DNA of 64,000 bases from Trogon surrucura. Lineage: Eukaryota; Chordata; Aves; Trogoniformes; Trogonidae. The stretch lies in contig CM036621.1 in the NCBI GenBank assembly GCA_020746105.1, forward strand, positions 51,928,264-51,992,263. Reading direction: 5' to 3'. The notes beneath the pieces were generated by a model. It searched no databases. It saw only the letters and a program-made list of their open reading frames with translations, and was not told the origin of the DNA. The position numbers and the translations under genes were made by a program. Shown here in pieces: positions 36,479 to 47,111 of this stretch; positions within the stretch are counted from its first letter, which is position 1; the number at the start of each line of letters is the position of its first letter.

Positions 36479-37154
36479 AGCTGGACTTAGAAAAAGAAAC
36501 TTGCTTCTCTAATAGGTTTTCTAGAAATATTGTACTTGTGAACAATCAATTATATAATTGAACCACATCCAGGATGCCCAGTTTGATCCTGACTAGCTGA
36601 CCACATCTCTCTGTGTGTTAGAGCAATCAGTCTGTCATCAAGTAACAAGTGCTTTTGCTCGCAGAAATTGTGGTATTAGGCATCTGTACGTTGTCTTTTC
36701 ACAGACTGACTTTCAGCCTTCACCCAGAAAGTGCCCCTGCTGAGTGTCTGATTTAATTCCATTAGCTCAACTGTGATGGCGTTAATCCTCATTTACATGG
36801 GCATCAGTGACAGGAGAAGGTGGCCCTCTATACTTCATCTGAGAAATGTAATTGCTCTGTGCATCTAGAGGTTGCTCCAGATCCTCCTAGAGTGGAGGAA
36901 AAGCCTCCCACTGATTTCTGTAGTCTTTGCGTTCCTGGTTAGAGACCGCTAGTTCATTCTGACGTAACAATAAATAGCCTTCAAGGTGGTGATCAGGCAA
37001 TGCTGGTAATGTTTAGAAGACAAATTAGCCTGTGAAATGAAAGCTTATATGAGAAGTACTGTAATCTAAAGGATAAACCATTGTTTTCTTAACAGCAGTA
37101 GTTATTTCAGCAGACTGCACTTTTATCACCAAATAACAAACCCTATTTAAATCT

Positions 37155-37201
37155 CTGCTCGAAGTTGCCTGTCACTAAAATACTGGTAATGCTTCGAGCA
37201 G
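37155..37201. repeat. Perfect 10-bp inverted repeat (hairpin-capable)
   Basis: CTGCTCGAAG at 37155-37164 and CTTCGAGCAG at 37192-37201 are exact reverse complements separated by 27 bases. Each arm holds a CpG in CpG-poor DNA. It could be a hairpin or a chance match. Confidence 0.6.
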
Positions 37202-40200
37202 GTAGAAAAACATTGTCATTAAGGTCAAGGATCAGAGCCTTCTCTTTGGTAGGGAAATCTCCATCATGTGAATATGTCTCCATTATGATAAAATAAGGAA
37301 GTAAACTACAAGGAGGTCATTGACTGTAAGAAGCAATTTTCCAGCTCTTACGGCTTCTGATACTCTACGGTATAATTCACAAACAAAAGCATAAATCAAC
37401 AGCAACCTTTTCCAGCAGGTTAGCAGAGAATGGGGAGAGATGAAGCCACATAGCACAGGATATTAAATTGTCATGACCAATTTCCTGTAATCATTCTTAA
37501 AAGAAAGCAGAACATTTCTTCCTATAATCACAAAGATATTTTGTAAAATCTCACATATTTTAGAAGTGTTTCAGAGCATCTAATATACCAAGTCTTTCTG
37601 CTGTAAAAAAAAATGAACAAGCAAACAAACAAATGCAAGCATTCATATATATTCCCCTGCCATGCTAGTGAATTTTCCTATTACATGCCTGACTGCTCCC
37701 CATTCTGGCACTTACTTTATCACAACATTTACAAAGGCTTCTAGGCCACGAACAAGTAGTTTCAAGAACAGTATTTGGAGGCTGCTGTGTCTCATAAATA
37801 CAATCCATTTTCTTTCATTTCTTGATAGTATATGCTCAGCTATAAAAATTCTGCTGACTCAGCTATTGGGAGCTGTATGGTTTATGTTTCCCAGCATCTC
37901 TCCGAGTAAAAATTATCTCAGTATTTTGATGATTCTCCACTGAGCAGTGCTGCTTACAATCCTCATAGGCATGTATTGTTTACAATTAAGCTGAATTTAA
38001 GAGTAGTGACCCTCTGAATTTGGATTTTAACTGCAAATTGCTAACTTTTTCTTTTTTTTAATTATACGAGAGTGTCAGTGTTCTGAGCTGAACATGCAGG
38101 GACTTTCCCTCCTGCTGTCCCCCTCGCAGATGTCCTGGTTTGTGGATTACACAATAATACCTTTAGTGGCTGATGGGCTGAAATTTAGAATGAGGGCAAA
38201 CACAATGAGTGTTAAAGGGCCTGAATCATTAATAGAAGAGAAGAAATTTACACATGGGACATAAACCTGAAATCAGGACTTCAATTGCTGCTTGGTACTG
38301 CTGTTGACTGAAAGTGATTGCTGCTTTGGGTTTGGTAACTGCTCTTTCATCGGGAGGTGGGAACCTGAAGTATTGTACTGCTGTAGCAGTTTGGTAGCTA
38401 AGTTTGGAACCAGCTTGTTATTCTAAGCTTGATGTTTTGGGGATTTATGCTTCTAATAATTCCTTCTCCCTATTCCCATCCATGCTAACTTTTGTAGAAA
38501 CAGTCTCGTATCTTCTCCTCTATGCATCTATCTTATAAAGGGCAGACATTTTTAGAGAAGTCCAGGTTTCTAAACAGCCTTGCTGTCTCCTTTTTTGGTT
38601 ATATACATAGTATTTTCAGTTCCTTGTATTTAGAAAGTGGGTATTACCTGCAAACTTAGACCGTAGTTTTCTGCTTTTAAGGAATGCTGAGGAGAACTGA
38701 GATTTGAAACAAAAATTCTCTCTGATATATCTTTAAAATATAGTCGACTACTTGAAATCTGTCATTTGACAACACGTTGCTGCTAATGTGAGCAATGAGA
38801 TTTGTTCAGTTTTGGTGGAGCTTCCCAGCTATTATTAAAGGTTATATAAATATTTAGGGCAATATGTGTATATCTATATGTAAATTTATAATTAATAAAT
38901 AACCTTTATCTAAAAATGTTGGAAAAATAAACTGCTGTTTGAGAAGCTGTCAGTGAAGAAGAAATTAAAATGGAAAATAGAATATAGAATGTAAGTCTAT
39001 TAAGTATCAGAATTGTAGAAAAAAAAAATCTGCTCCCATGTTTTGAAATTAAATGCTACATACTTTTTTCTATTCAGTTTAAAGAGTTTATACCATGAGT
39101 AGCGACATTCATAATGAATTTTACCCTTCAGCCGGTACAGTAAGTTAGTTGTAACTGAATATATAAATCTATTAAGTTGTTCAATGCCAGCCCTGGACAT
39201 AGCTGATTTTTAACAGGTGGGAAACTTGTTAATATGAAAAGCCAAATTTTACAGAGAAAACAACTGGAATTAAGGCAGTGTTTCAGTGTGGTGCTTGTGA
39301 TCAAGTGTCAACCTTGGAAAGGGAGAAGGGCAGGGGGTCTGTGCTCTTGCCTCCCATGCCAACCCTGCTCTTCTATATGGTCTCTGAGGGTTTTGCTCGC
39401 CCCACGTAGCACTCGCATTTTCACTGTCTGCTTGAATCATCATTGAAATTATAATTAAATACAAAATTAAGCACCGTGTGCTCAAAGGCAAGTAGCTAAG
39501 CAGGAGTGGCTTTGTCATACCGTGACCTTGCAACACTTGGAAATAGTTGTACTCAAGCAAGTAAGCTAAAAGGAAACAAATGCTTCTCTCGCATCCATAA
39601 TGTGCTTTCTCCTAAAACTAAGATTTTGTCTATTTGTTGGGTAAAACTTTGAGAAGGATTTATCTAGGAAAGATCACGTCTCTGAATACTACTTTTTCAG
39701 AACCATTTCAAGAAGAAGGAGATTCTTTTTTTTTTTTTCATTTTTGATCTAGCTGTGCTAGGAAAATAGTGCAGAATATTTCACCTGTGAAATTAAAGTG
39801 CAGGAAATAACTAATATCAGCAAAATACTGAGAGCAATTTTGTTGTTTGACTAGGATAGGAAAATTGCAAATAAATCTCGCACCCATTTCTTTGATGTTT
39901 GCAATGCACTTTTGTAAGATAGAGGTTGTCAACCAGAAACTTTTAGAGAATAAACAGTAATTTTTATCTAAAGGAAAAATAAACTTAGTCATTTATGTAA
40001 TCTCTGGATAAAACCTTTCTACATAATAGGTGACGCAATGCAAAACTACCAAATGTTAACAGGCAGACAAATGGAGATGATGACTAACAGCTTTTTCTTT
40101 TTTTCTTGTAAATATGCTGATTTTAAATGTAATTATAGAAATAATCTTTATTTTGGATACTTTTGTCTTATGTCTTATCTCTCTGCATTTTAAATGTGTT

Positions 40201-42330
40201 TCTTAAAAAAATTACATTCTTTTTTGTGGTACTGTTTCACTGCTATATCAAGTGGCGAGAAAACTGCCTGATAGCATTAAAATGCCTCTGGTTGTCTGCC
40301 AAGGCTTCAGGGCTAATCAGTCCTTTTGTTGTGGGTCAAAGACCAGTGCACCTTCCTGATTTAAAAGTTGTATTTCTTAAATAGTTTTGAAATAGTATTT
40401 CCTTGTGTATAAAAATAAGGTCATTGCCAGCAGGACCCCTGTTTTCAGATGAGAATCCTTTATAAATTATCCAAGGTTTGCATAGTAATGAGGGCATTTG
40501 TATGGAAATAGATGCACTAACTATTCTTTTGCTGGCTCTCCAGCAATTCATGAACTGCGTTTCACGTTAGGACAAAGTGCCTCGTGAATCAGATGAAAAG
40601 CAAAATTGAGACACTGGTAATTTCCAACTTCCTTTGATAAATACTGCCCTAAATATGAAGGTGGTGAAAGAGCCAAGAGGTGTGAGACAGAGGAGGTGCA
40701 AGTGATAATACTGTCAGGGGAATCAAATGCTGTTGCAGCTAACGGTCTCCTCTTTCTTGGGTGATAAATACAGGACAGCAGAGACATTCATCAAAAGACA
40801 AACAATGAGCTCAAGGGTGTTTATTTTCATAGAGGGAGATGCCTTTTACTTTTGGATGATGAAGATCTATTAGTGACTCTTATCAATTAAAATGAATAGC
40901 TTTGCCAGTGCATTAGCATAGCAAATACTTACCCGACTAAGAAGGTCACTTGTTCTGATTTCCATAGATAATGAAGATTTCTGAGACATAGGCAACATGC
41001 TGGTTCTTAAAAAGCATAGTTGATTTAGATTTTCCCTTCAAGCAACTCCTAGTAACTTTCTAAGCTAATGCAAATAAGTTCAGGCAGAAGTAGCAAGTAT
41101 TTCAGGTGTGTGTTCTCCAGTGAATAGCAATAATTGCAACAAAGTCAGGGTAGAATTTTAGCTTGCATTAATTCATTTTCTTCAATGGGTAGTGAGTCAA
41201 GGCTTGAATATGGGTAGGGATGCCCTAGAGTGATAGATCTATAAATTGGTAGCTTGAAACTACTTTCTAATGAATGAGCTACTGAACTAGGAATTTGTGA
41301 CACTGTACTCTCACCTACCAGTTATTGCATATCGTAACTGATTTTCATAATTTTTCCACCACAAACTAAAAATTATTAGTCATATGTAATATTTCATATA
41401 GCAAAAGGATGCTGTTACATGTATATGCACACACCATTCTGCATGTGACAGCTTTTGTAATTTATTTTGAATTTTACAATGTTGGTTTTGATTCTTAAAA
41501 CCACTATTCTTTGAGTCTTGCAAATCATTCAAAACTTCCTCAGGATTAGAACACATCTGGATAGCAAATCTGTGAGAATACAAATAAATATAAAGAACAT
41601 ATTTTAAATCTCAGCATTGTGAAGAAGAAGGATTGGTTATTTCTGTGGAGTGAAATACAGTGCATTATAACTCAGGTTGATCTTCCAGACATTTTCTTAT
41701 TATTTTAGGTGAGTGAGGACTGGGGGAGGGGAAAATATAACATTAAAGGTGGATGAATATTTCTTCGTTTTTATTAGTGATATTACTAATTTGTCTTAGT
41801 AAAAGATTGTTGGATTGGCTAACTTAGCTGACTATGGTTGACCAAAAATTTACGATAACTTAGGAAACTTACAGTTCTGTAATTAAGGGCACTTGAAGGT
41901 ATAGCAAGGACTCAGGATCTTTCTTCCTCTTGGGTAAGAAGTTAGGTTTTTGAACTGCTGTCAGGTGGTTGGATTTTTTTTTCCCTTCTCCATAAATGAA
42001 AAATGTTTTTCAGCATACTAAGTATTTTCCTTTGCAACTGAAGGAGTTACTTTAACTCTCACACCAAACGTTCTAGAAAAAAAAAAGTGAATCACAAATT
42101 GGAAAACCTAGGGAGAGAGGAAAAAAGAAGAGGGGAAGGGTCCTTTGTAGTAAAACTAACATTGCATTGATCCCATGGAGTTCCCTAGCTCCGGGGAGGA
42201 AAAGGTGTGCTACTTGCTTCTTTGTGCAACTTGTTTGTATAGACATCTGTCAAAGATATTGAACTCAAAGTTTGTCTACCTAGTTATTATTGCATCAGGA
42301 TGAAATATGGGACAATGGCTTTTCCTTCTT

Positions 42331-42411
42331 AGAAAAAAAAAAAAGAGCAAAAAAAAGAAAGAAACGAAAAGGAAAGGATAAAATAAAAGCAAGAAAAGAA
42401 ATAGAATAAAA
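42331..42411 (+). repeat. Purine-rich (A/G) low-complexity tract
   Basis: About 80 bp almost wholly A and G, with runs such as AAGAAAGAAACGAAAAGG. It is simple sequence with strong strand asymmetry. Confidence 0.8.
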
Positions 42412-43121
42412 TTGCAGGTTTTTCTTACTGCGTCAATTCTGTCTTTTCTTGATATCTCCCATTTCTCCCCCAGAAAATGGAATTTGGAATGGCATGTATA
42501 AAAAGGATGCTTTAAAGAGCCTTCGCAAATTGGCAGTGCATTTCTTTATACACATTTCACCCTGACTCATTACATATCATCATGAGGATCCCCAGGCTAT
42601 CCGTAAAAGGAAGAGCAGGCATAAATCAAACTACATTCCCTTTCTTTGCTGATTTTTCAGATTCCCCCCACTCCCCATAATACACACAGAGAACATACTT
42701 TTTTCTTTTTCCTTATTACTCAGAGAGGATATCATTCCTTATATTATCATCACTCTTTTAATCTCATAATAATGGTAACAATGATAATCTTTATTGCATA
42801 TGTATTTTAAAGCAGGATATAATTCAGTGGAGATACAAGCAAGTTATTTTTGCCATTGTTCATCTAATCTCTTGAGATTTTTCCTTTCCAACCAGTAGTT
42901 GATATTAAACTTTTCTGTCAACTTCTGAGATGAAAAGTTTCTCCTAAACAATTCTTAAGTGTTTTATCCCTCTGATTTTCACTCTCTGGGAAAAGAATTC
43001 CAGCATTTAATGTGCTGTGACCTAAATGTATATTTTTTTCCTTTTCTGTGGGGACAGTAAATCGAAAGAAATTCATTGTGAATGTTGTATTGAAATCACA
43101 ATTGAATTCAAAGTTGTCTGA

Positions 43122-43124
43122 GCA

Positions 43125-43159
<35 letters not shown>

Positions 43160-43162
43160 AAG
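43122..43162 (-). repeat. Poly(T)31 flanked by GCAAG direct repeats
   Basis: A run of 31 T (43127-43157; poly(A) on the minus strand) has GCAAG on both sides (43122-43126 and 43158-43162). It may be slippage-expanded simple sequence or the remains of a tiny poly(A)-ended insertion with a 5-bp duplication. Confidence 0.75.
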
Positions 43163-43423
43163 CTGTAACTTCAGTAATTTTTACAAATCCCCTGTGGGTG
43201 GTATTCTTTCTGACTCGTTTTAGGCTAATCTCCTGAAACAATCCGTCTAGACTCTTTTATGTTCAAGGAAATGAGAAAGGTTTCCGTGGAGGATGATGCA
43301 TGTTACCAAAGCGGGAGCTCTGTGCTGTGTTTCTCTTCAGAGAAACAGTTATAGGATATCGCTTGTCAATACAAGAACATGTTTCTGCTTCCTTTCAGAA
43401 ACACATGACTGCATACCTTTTTC

Positions 43424-43516
43424 TTCTTTTTTTTTTTCTTTTGTGTTGGGGTTGTTTTGGTTTTGGAGGTTTGGTGAGTTTTTTGTGGGGTTTTTGTTTG
43501 GTTTGGGGTTTGTGAT
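43424..43516 (+). repeat. T-rich then GT-rich low-complexity tract
   Basis: A pyrimidine stretch (43424-43443) passes into about 70 bp made almost only of G and T, with many TTTGG and TTGGGG words. It has strong strand asymmetry. The frames crossing it translate into Phe/Leu/Gly/Trp-rich strings without meaning. Confidence 0.75.
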
Positions 43517-43710
43517 CTGAGTATTCAAAATATATTGTAGAAGGGCTCTGCCAGTGGAAGCCAAGAAGTTAAAGGCTTCCCCAAGATCCATGGAGTTCAC
43601 CATATATCTGACAATATGATTTCAAGTGGCTGAAGAAGCAAGGGTAGGAGGTGCCTAAAATTTGAGAAACAAAATAGTTTTTGGAAAGTCACAAAGTAAA
43701 TTGTGGGGAT

Positions 43711-43893
43711 ATCATAGAATCCTAGAATGGCCTAGGCTGGAAGGGACCTCAGAGATCATTTAATGCAACCTCCCTGTCATGGGCAGGGACACCTCTCAAC
43801 TAGATCATGCAACACGTGAGGACCGAATGGGAAAAAAACCTGCGACCTTTGGTGTTTCAACACCATGCTCAAATGAGTGAGCTAAACCAGCCC
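43711..43893 (-). mobile_element. tRNA-Ile-headed, CR1-tailed SINE
   Basis: On the minus strand, starting at 43893, the sequence reads GGGCTGGTTTAGCTCACTCA, then TTTGAGCATGGTGTTGAAAC, then ACCAAAGGTCGCAGG. This follows nuclear tRNA-Ile (GGCCGGTTAGCTCAG..TTAGAGC..GGTGCTAATAACGCCAAGGTCGCGGG) through the D arm with its A box, the anticodon arm and the start of the T arm. The B box is degraded (GGTTTTTTTCCC where GGTTCGATCCC is expected), so this copy is old and probably silent. About 110 bp of CR1 3' end follows (GAGGTGTCCCTGCCCATGAC, GGGAGGTTGCATTAAATGAT), ending in two octamers at 43711. A tRNA promoter joined to a CR1 tail defines a SINE copied by the CR1 machinery. Passerine TguSINE1 has the same architecture, but the CR1 part here seems longer. 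Confidence 0.8.
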
Positions 43894-44654
43894 TCATATA
43901 AGAGAGAAATTTCTACCAAGGGCATAAGAGGAATTCTGGGCTTGGCAGTTCGGTAAGCAAGCTGCTGCTTCTAGGCTTCACTGAAGGCATATTGAAATTA
44001 ATAGTTTTTTTGTTTTTTTTTTTTTTAAATTTTAATCAGTCTCAGTGTTGAAGAAACTAAAGATACAGTGACATGAGGAAATGACAGGCAGGGATGAGGA
44101 GGAGGTAAGGCCCTCCCTCAAATCAGCTAATTTAGGAGTTAAGATTCAGGTTTATCCTTCAGAAATAATTACATGAGAAGAGAGGAGGAGGCAGCAATGA
44201 TAAGAACACCCCTTCCCCCAAACCCATTTTAGTCATCTTTTGATAAAAGAAAGATTATTCTTTTGTGAATAGATATCTCTCAGGACTTGTCTTAGGGCAT
44301 GTTTGTTCAGCAGCGTAAAGATTATGCCGGAGTGATGCCAGAGTAAATTTTAGATGTCAGTGAAGGCGAGAACTGAATCTCACTTGTTCAAATTGGTAAA
44401 GATTATCCCAAATTGTAAATATTAATTAACATCGTTCTTCACCCAGTGGATCCTCAGCCTGTATAGATCAGGAGGAATTTTTTCTTGTTTCCAAAGAATA
44501 TTGCAAGAAGGTTTCTTCTTTTGCACTGTTTGTGGTGGTTCCTAGGGATTTTTTTTTTTGATTCTAAATGATCAGTGCTATTCCTAATACTAATGTTTTA
44601 CACTTTTCACAACATTTTTTAAAAGGTAAAAATAACTAAGCACTTCTTTCTGAA
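43894..44654. other. Anonymous DNA between SINE and CR1 tail
   Basis: About 760 bp with no recognisable gene. It has short T runs (44006-44026, 44551-44560) and is otherwise unremarkable. Confidence 0.5.
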
Positions 44655-44733
44655 TGGAGTGTGGCATGGGAGGTTGGATTAAATGATCTCCATGGTCCCT
44701 TCGAGCTTAGGCCAGTCTATGATTCTATGATTT
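44655..44733 (+). mobile_element. CR1-type 3' tail fragment, related to SINE tail
   Basis: About 80 bp reading GGGAGGTTGGATTAAATGAT, then CTCCATGGTCCCTTCGAGCT, then TAGGCCAGTCTATGATTCTATGAT in consecutive pieces. It shares with the SINE tail at 43711 the ATTAAATGATCTC word and the unusual CTTAGGCCA/CCTAGGCCA word before the octamers. No tRNA head is visible upstream, so it is a 5'-truncated copy of the same SINE family or of the CR1 subfamily that supplied its tail. Confidence 0.8.
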
Positions 44734-46989
44734 ATTTAAACTTTGGGGTCAACATTTGCTTTATATGTATATATATATATGTAAATAAATCTGTACACTA
44801 CTAGATCTAGCACTTTGGAGTAAAGGCAGGATGTTTAAATTGTGACCCTAGCAATTTAAAATGTTACAGTAGAGTATAAAAAGCTAGCAGATGATCAAAA
44901 CCTGTAATTGTTACGATTTTTATCTTCCAACCTGTAAAAATCTCCTGCTTAGGTAATGATAAAAATAGATATTGTCTTCAGGTTTTATGCAGTTTCATTT
45001 GCTCCTGTCCTGAAAGCATGATTAAAAAAAATAATATATTGTAAATGAAGTTGGAATAATGGAGAACATTACCTGTTTTGTTTGTCCTGCACTGTTGGAT
45101 AACTGAAACAGTTTTGGAAAAGGGTTCAAAAATCAGGCTTTTGCTCACAACTTTCCTGGCTATTTAGACGGATTGTTTCTTTTTGTAGCTCTCTAATATA
45201 CTGGCTGTCTCTTTGGTGCCTTCCTTGAAAGAATAAATGCACTCCAAAAGGAATTACTGCCAGAAGGGAGAGTGCTTCTCTCGACAGCTCCTTTATGCAG
45301 TCAACTGGAGGGAAGATGCTGATCCTGATGCTAATTCACCTCCCAGAGGTTCAGTGAGAGATGACTGAGTTTCAAGGCCCGTGTGAGTTTTCAGAGAATA
45401 AAGGCCGAAGGAATAGATTTCTGCATCTCAACTTGGGTTAGTTAATGATGGTACAGGAAACCTTGCATGAGAATAACTGACTTAACTCCAGTTCATCTTT
45501 GAGGCTATCCACTGATTGAGGTTTCCCTTCTTGGCGATGCACCATCTTGTTTTTCAGCATTATTCCCTCAGCTGAACAGGGTGGAGCCTAAGTCTGTAAT
45601 AAATCTTCATAATTGCAATAATATTCTTAAATTGTTTTATATTGGAAGAACGTGTTTCGTTTCATTTTATGATTATATATATCTATATATAAAAACATGG
45701 TTTAAAAAATTCTCATGTTTTTCAGTTAGGAGTCGGTCTGAAAATATCTTTTGTTGTGCTGGATTACTCATTTCTGTGCCCAGTGCATTACAAAGCATTA
45801 TCCTACTCTGTCAACCAGTGCGTTGCAAAGAACAATAAATTACAGCTGGTTTTATTAATTATCACCTTATGTAAACCTACCAGACCCGAGCTTGGATTTC
45901 GGGAACCAAATATCCATGTGTGGATGCTTATCCAGATTTCTGCTTTCCTGGTGGTGTGTGTATCTTCTGTGTGTGGAAGGTGGCAGCATCCAAGCAAGTA
46001 GGTGCAGATATAAATGGAGGAATTCCAGTTTCAGTCTCCTGCTTTTGCATTGTGTTGACATGTTTCCCCTGGGACCACAGCAGATGAGAGGAATGGGCAG
46101 TAACAGAATCCGTAAGTGTTACTGTTCCACTTCAAACCTGAGAATATTTACAAATGTGTTGCATTTCCCTTAAACCCAGCAGACCTTGATAAGGTCTTAA
46201 CCATAAACGATATGTTGTATCCCCTATATGTTATTAAAAACAAAGCACAGCCCCTCACATGAATACTTTGAAGTAAGTTTAATGTTTTCAAGAATAATAT
46301 AACATATTTCTGCATGATAAAAATAGTAGAAGTAATTTCATCATAAAAATGCTGTTTCTGGAGATCAGTATTCATATGAAGAATAATTAGATTAGTCTGA
46401 TCATGTTCATCTATTGATCTTGCATATAAACTTTCAGCTACAACGTGGGTGAACTTGTGCTGAAGTGATAAACTTAATGGTATTGCAATTGCTAGACAGA
46501 AATTACTTTCGTTGTTCCAGTTATTCTCTACTAAATGTCTAGCATGAGACTGTCATAGTTCTACCCTTTTCTCAATATTATTTAAATGATACCAAATGCT
46601 CTTAATTTCAGGAGATCAAATACTTCATTTCAGCAATTGAAACTGAACAATATATAAATCCTTCCCTATAACTGTAATTTGCTTTGTGATAGGCACTCTA
46701 CGAAGTTTAAGCCTTTCAGTGCTCTAAATTTTCTGTGAAACCCTGTAGCCCAGTCATATAAAGAAGTTATTAGTCTGGCATTAAATATATATATATTTTT
46801 AAATTTTTTTTGCAAGATTGGGTACTAATTTTTTTCTATTCTCTTGACAGTATCTTTGAAAGAAGCCACTCCTTAGAAATGCTTATCTTCCCATAAATAC
46901 TGGCATTAACAAAGACATGTAATGCTATTTCTTTCTACTATTTAAAAGCTAATGAGGCAGTGGTGTGATGTGCTGTGGTGCAATTCAGA
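44734..46989. other. Anonymous non-coding DNA, 2.3 kb
   Basis: No recognisable gene. An AT dinucleotide run lies at 44762-44782. Several overlapping short frames at 45756-46173 in both strands have no known domain. Confidence 0.5.
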
Positions 46990-47111
46990 AGAATCACAGA
47001 ATCACAGAATGATAAAGGTTGGAAGGGACCTTAAAGATCATCTAGTCCAACCCCCCTGCCAGAGCAGGATCACCTACACTAGAGCGCACAGGAACGCGTC
47101 CAGGCGGGTTT
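46990..47111 (-). mobile_element. CR1 LINE, 3'-end fragment
   Basis: Minus-strand CR1 3' end. On the plus strand it begins with GAATCACAGAATCACAGAAT (two octamers plus a part), continues GGTTGGAAGGGACC and ATCATCTAGTCCAACCCCCC, then TGCCAGAGCAGGATCACCTA, and is truncated after CAGGCGGGTTT near 47111. It is well conserved and resembles the copy at 11002 in the same region, so it is moderately young. Confidence 0.93.

Larger units (their letters stand above)
36479..43710. other. Anonymous non-coding DNA, 7.2 kb
   Basis: No recognisable gene. Open frames stay near or below 107 codons and include low-complexity translations (poly-Lys from the T31 run). Local structures: a perfect 10-bp inverted repeat at 37155-37201, an A/G-rich tract at 42331-42411, a 31-T run at 43127-43157 and a T- then GT-rich tract at 43424-43516. 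Confidence 0.5.

Noticed and set aside
43822-43893. Functional tRNA-Ile gene
   Set aside because: The B box and T arm are degraded, there is no proper acceptor pairing, and CR1 tail sequence follows directly, so it is a SINE head.
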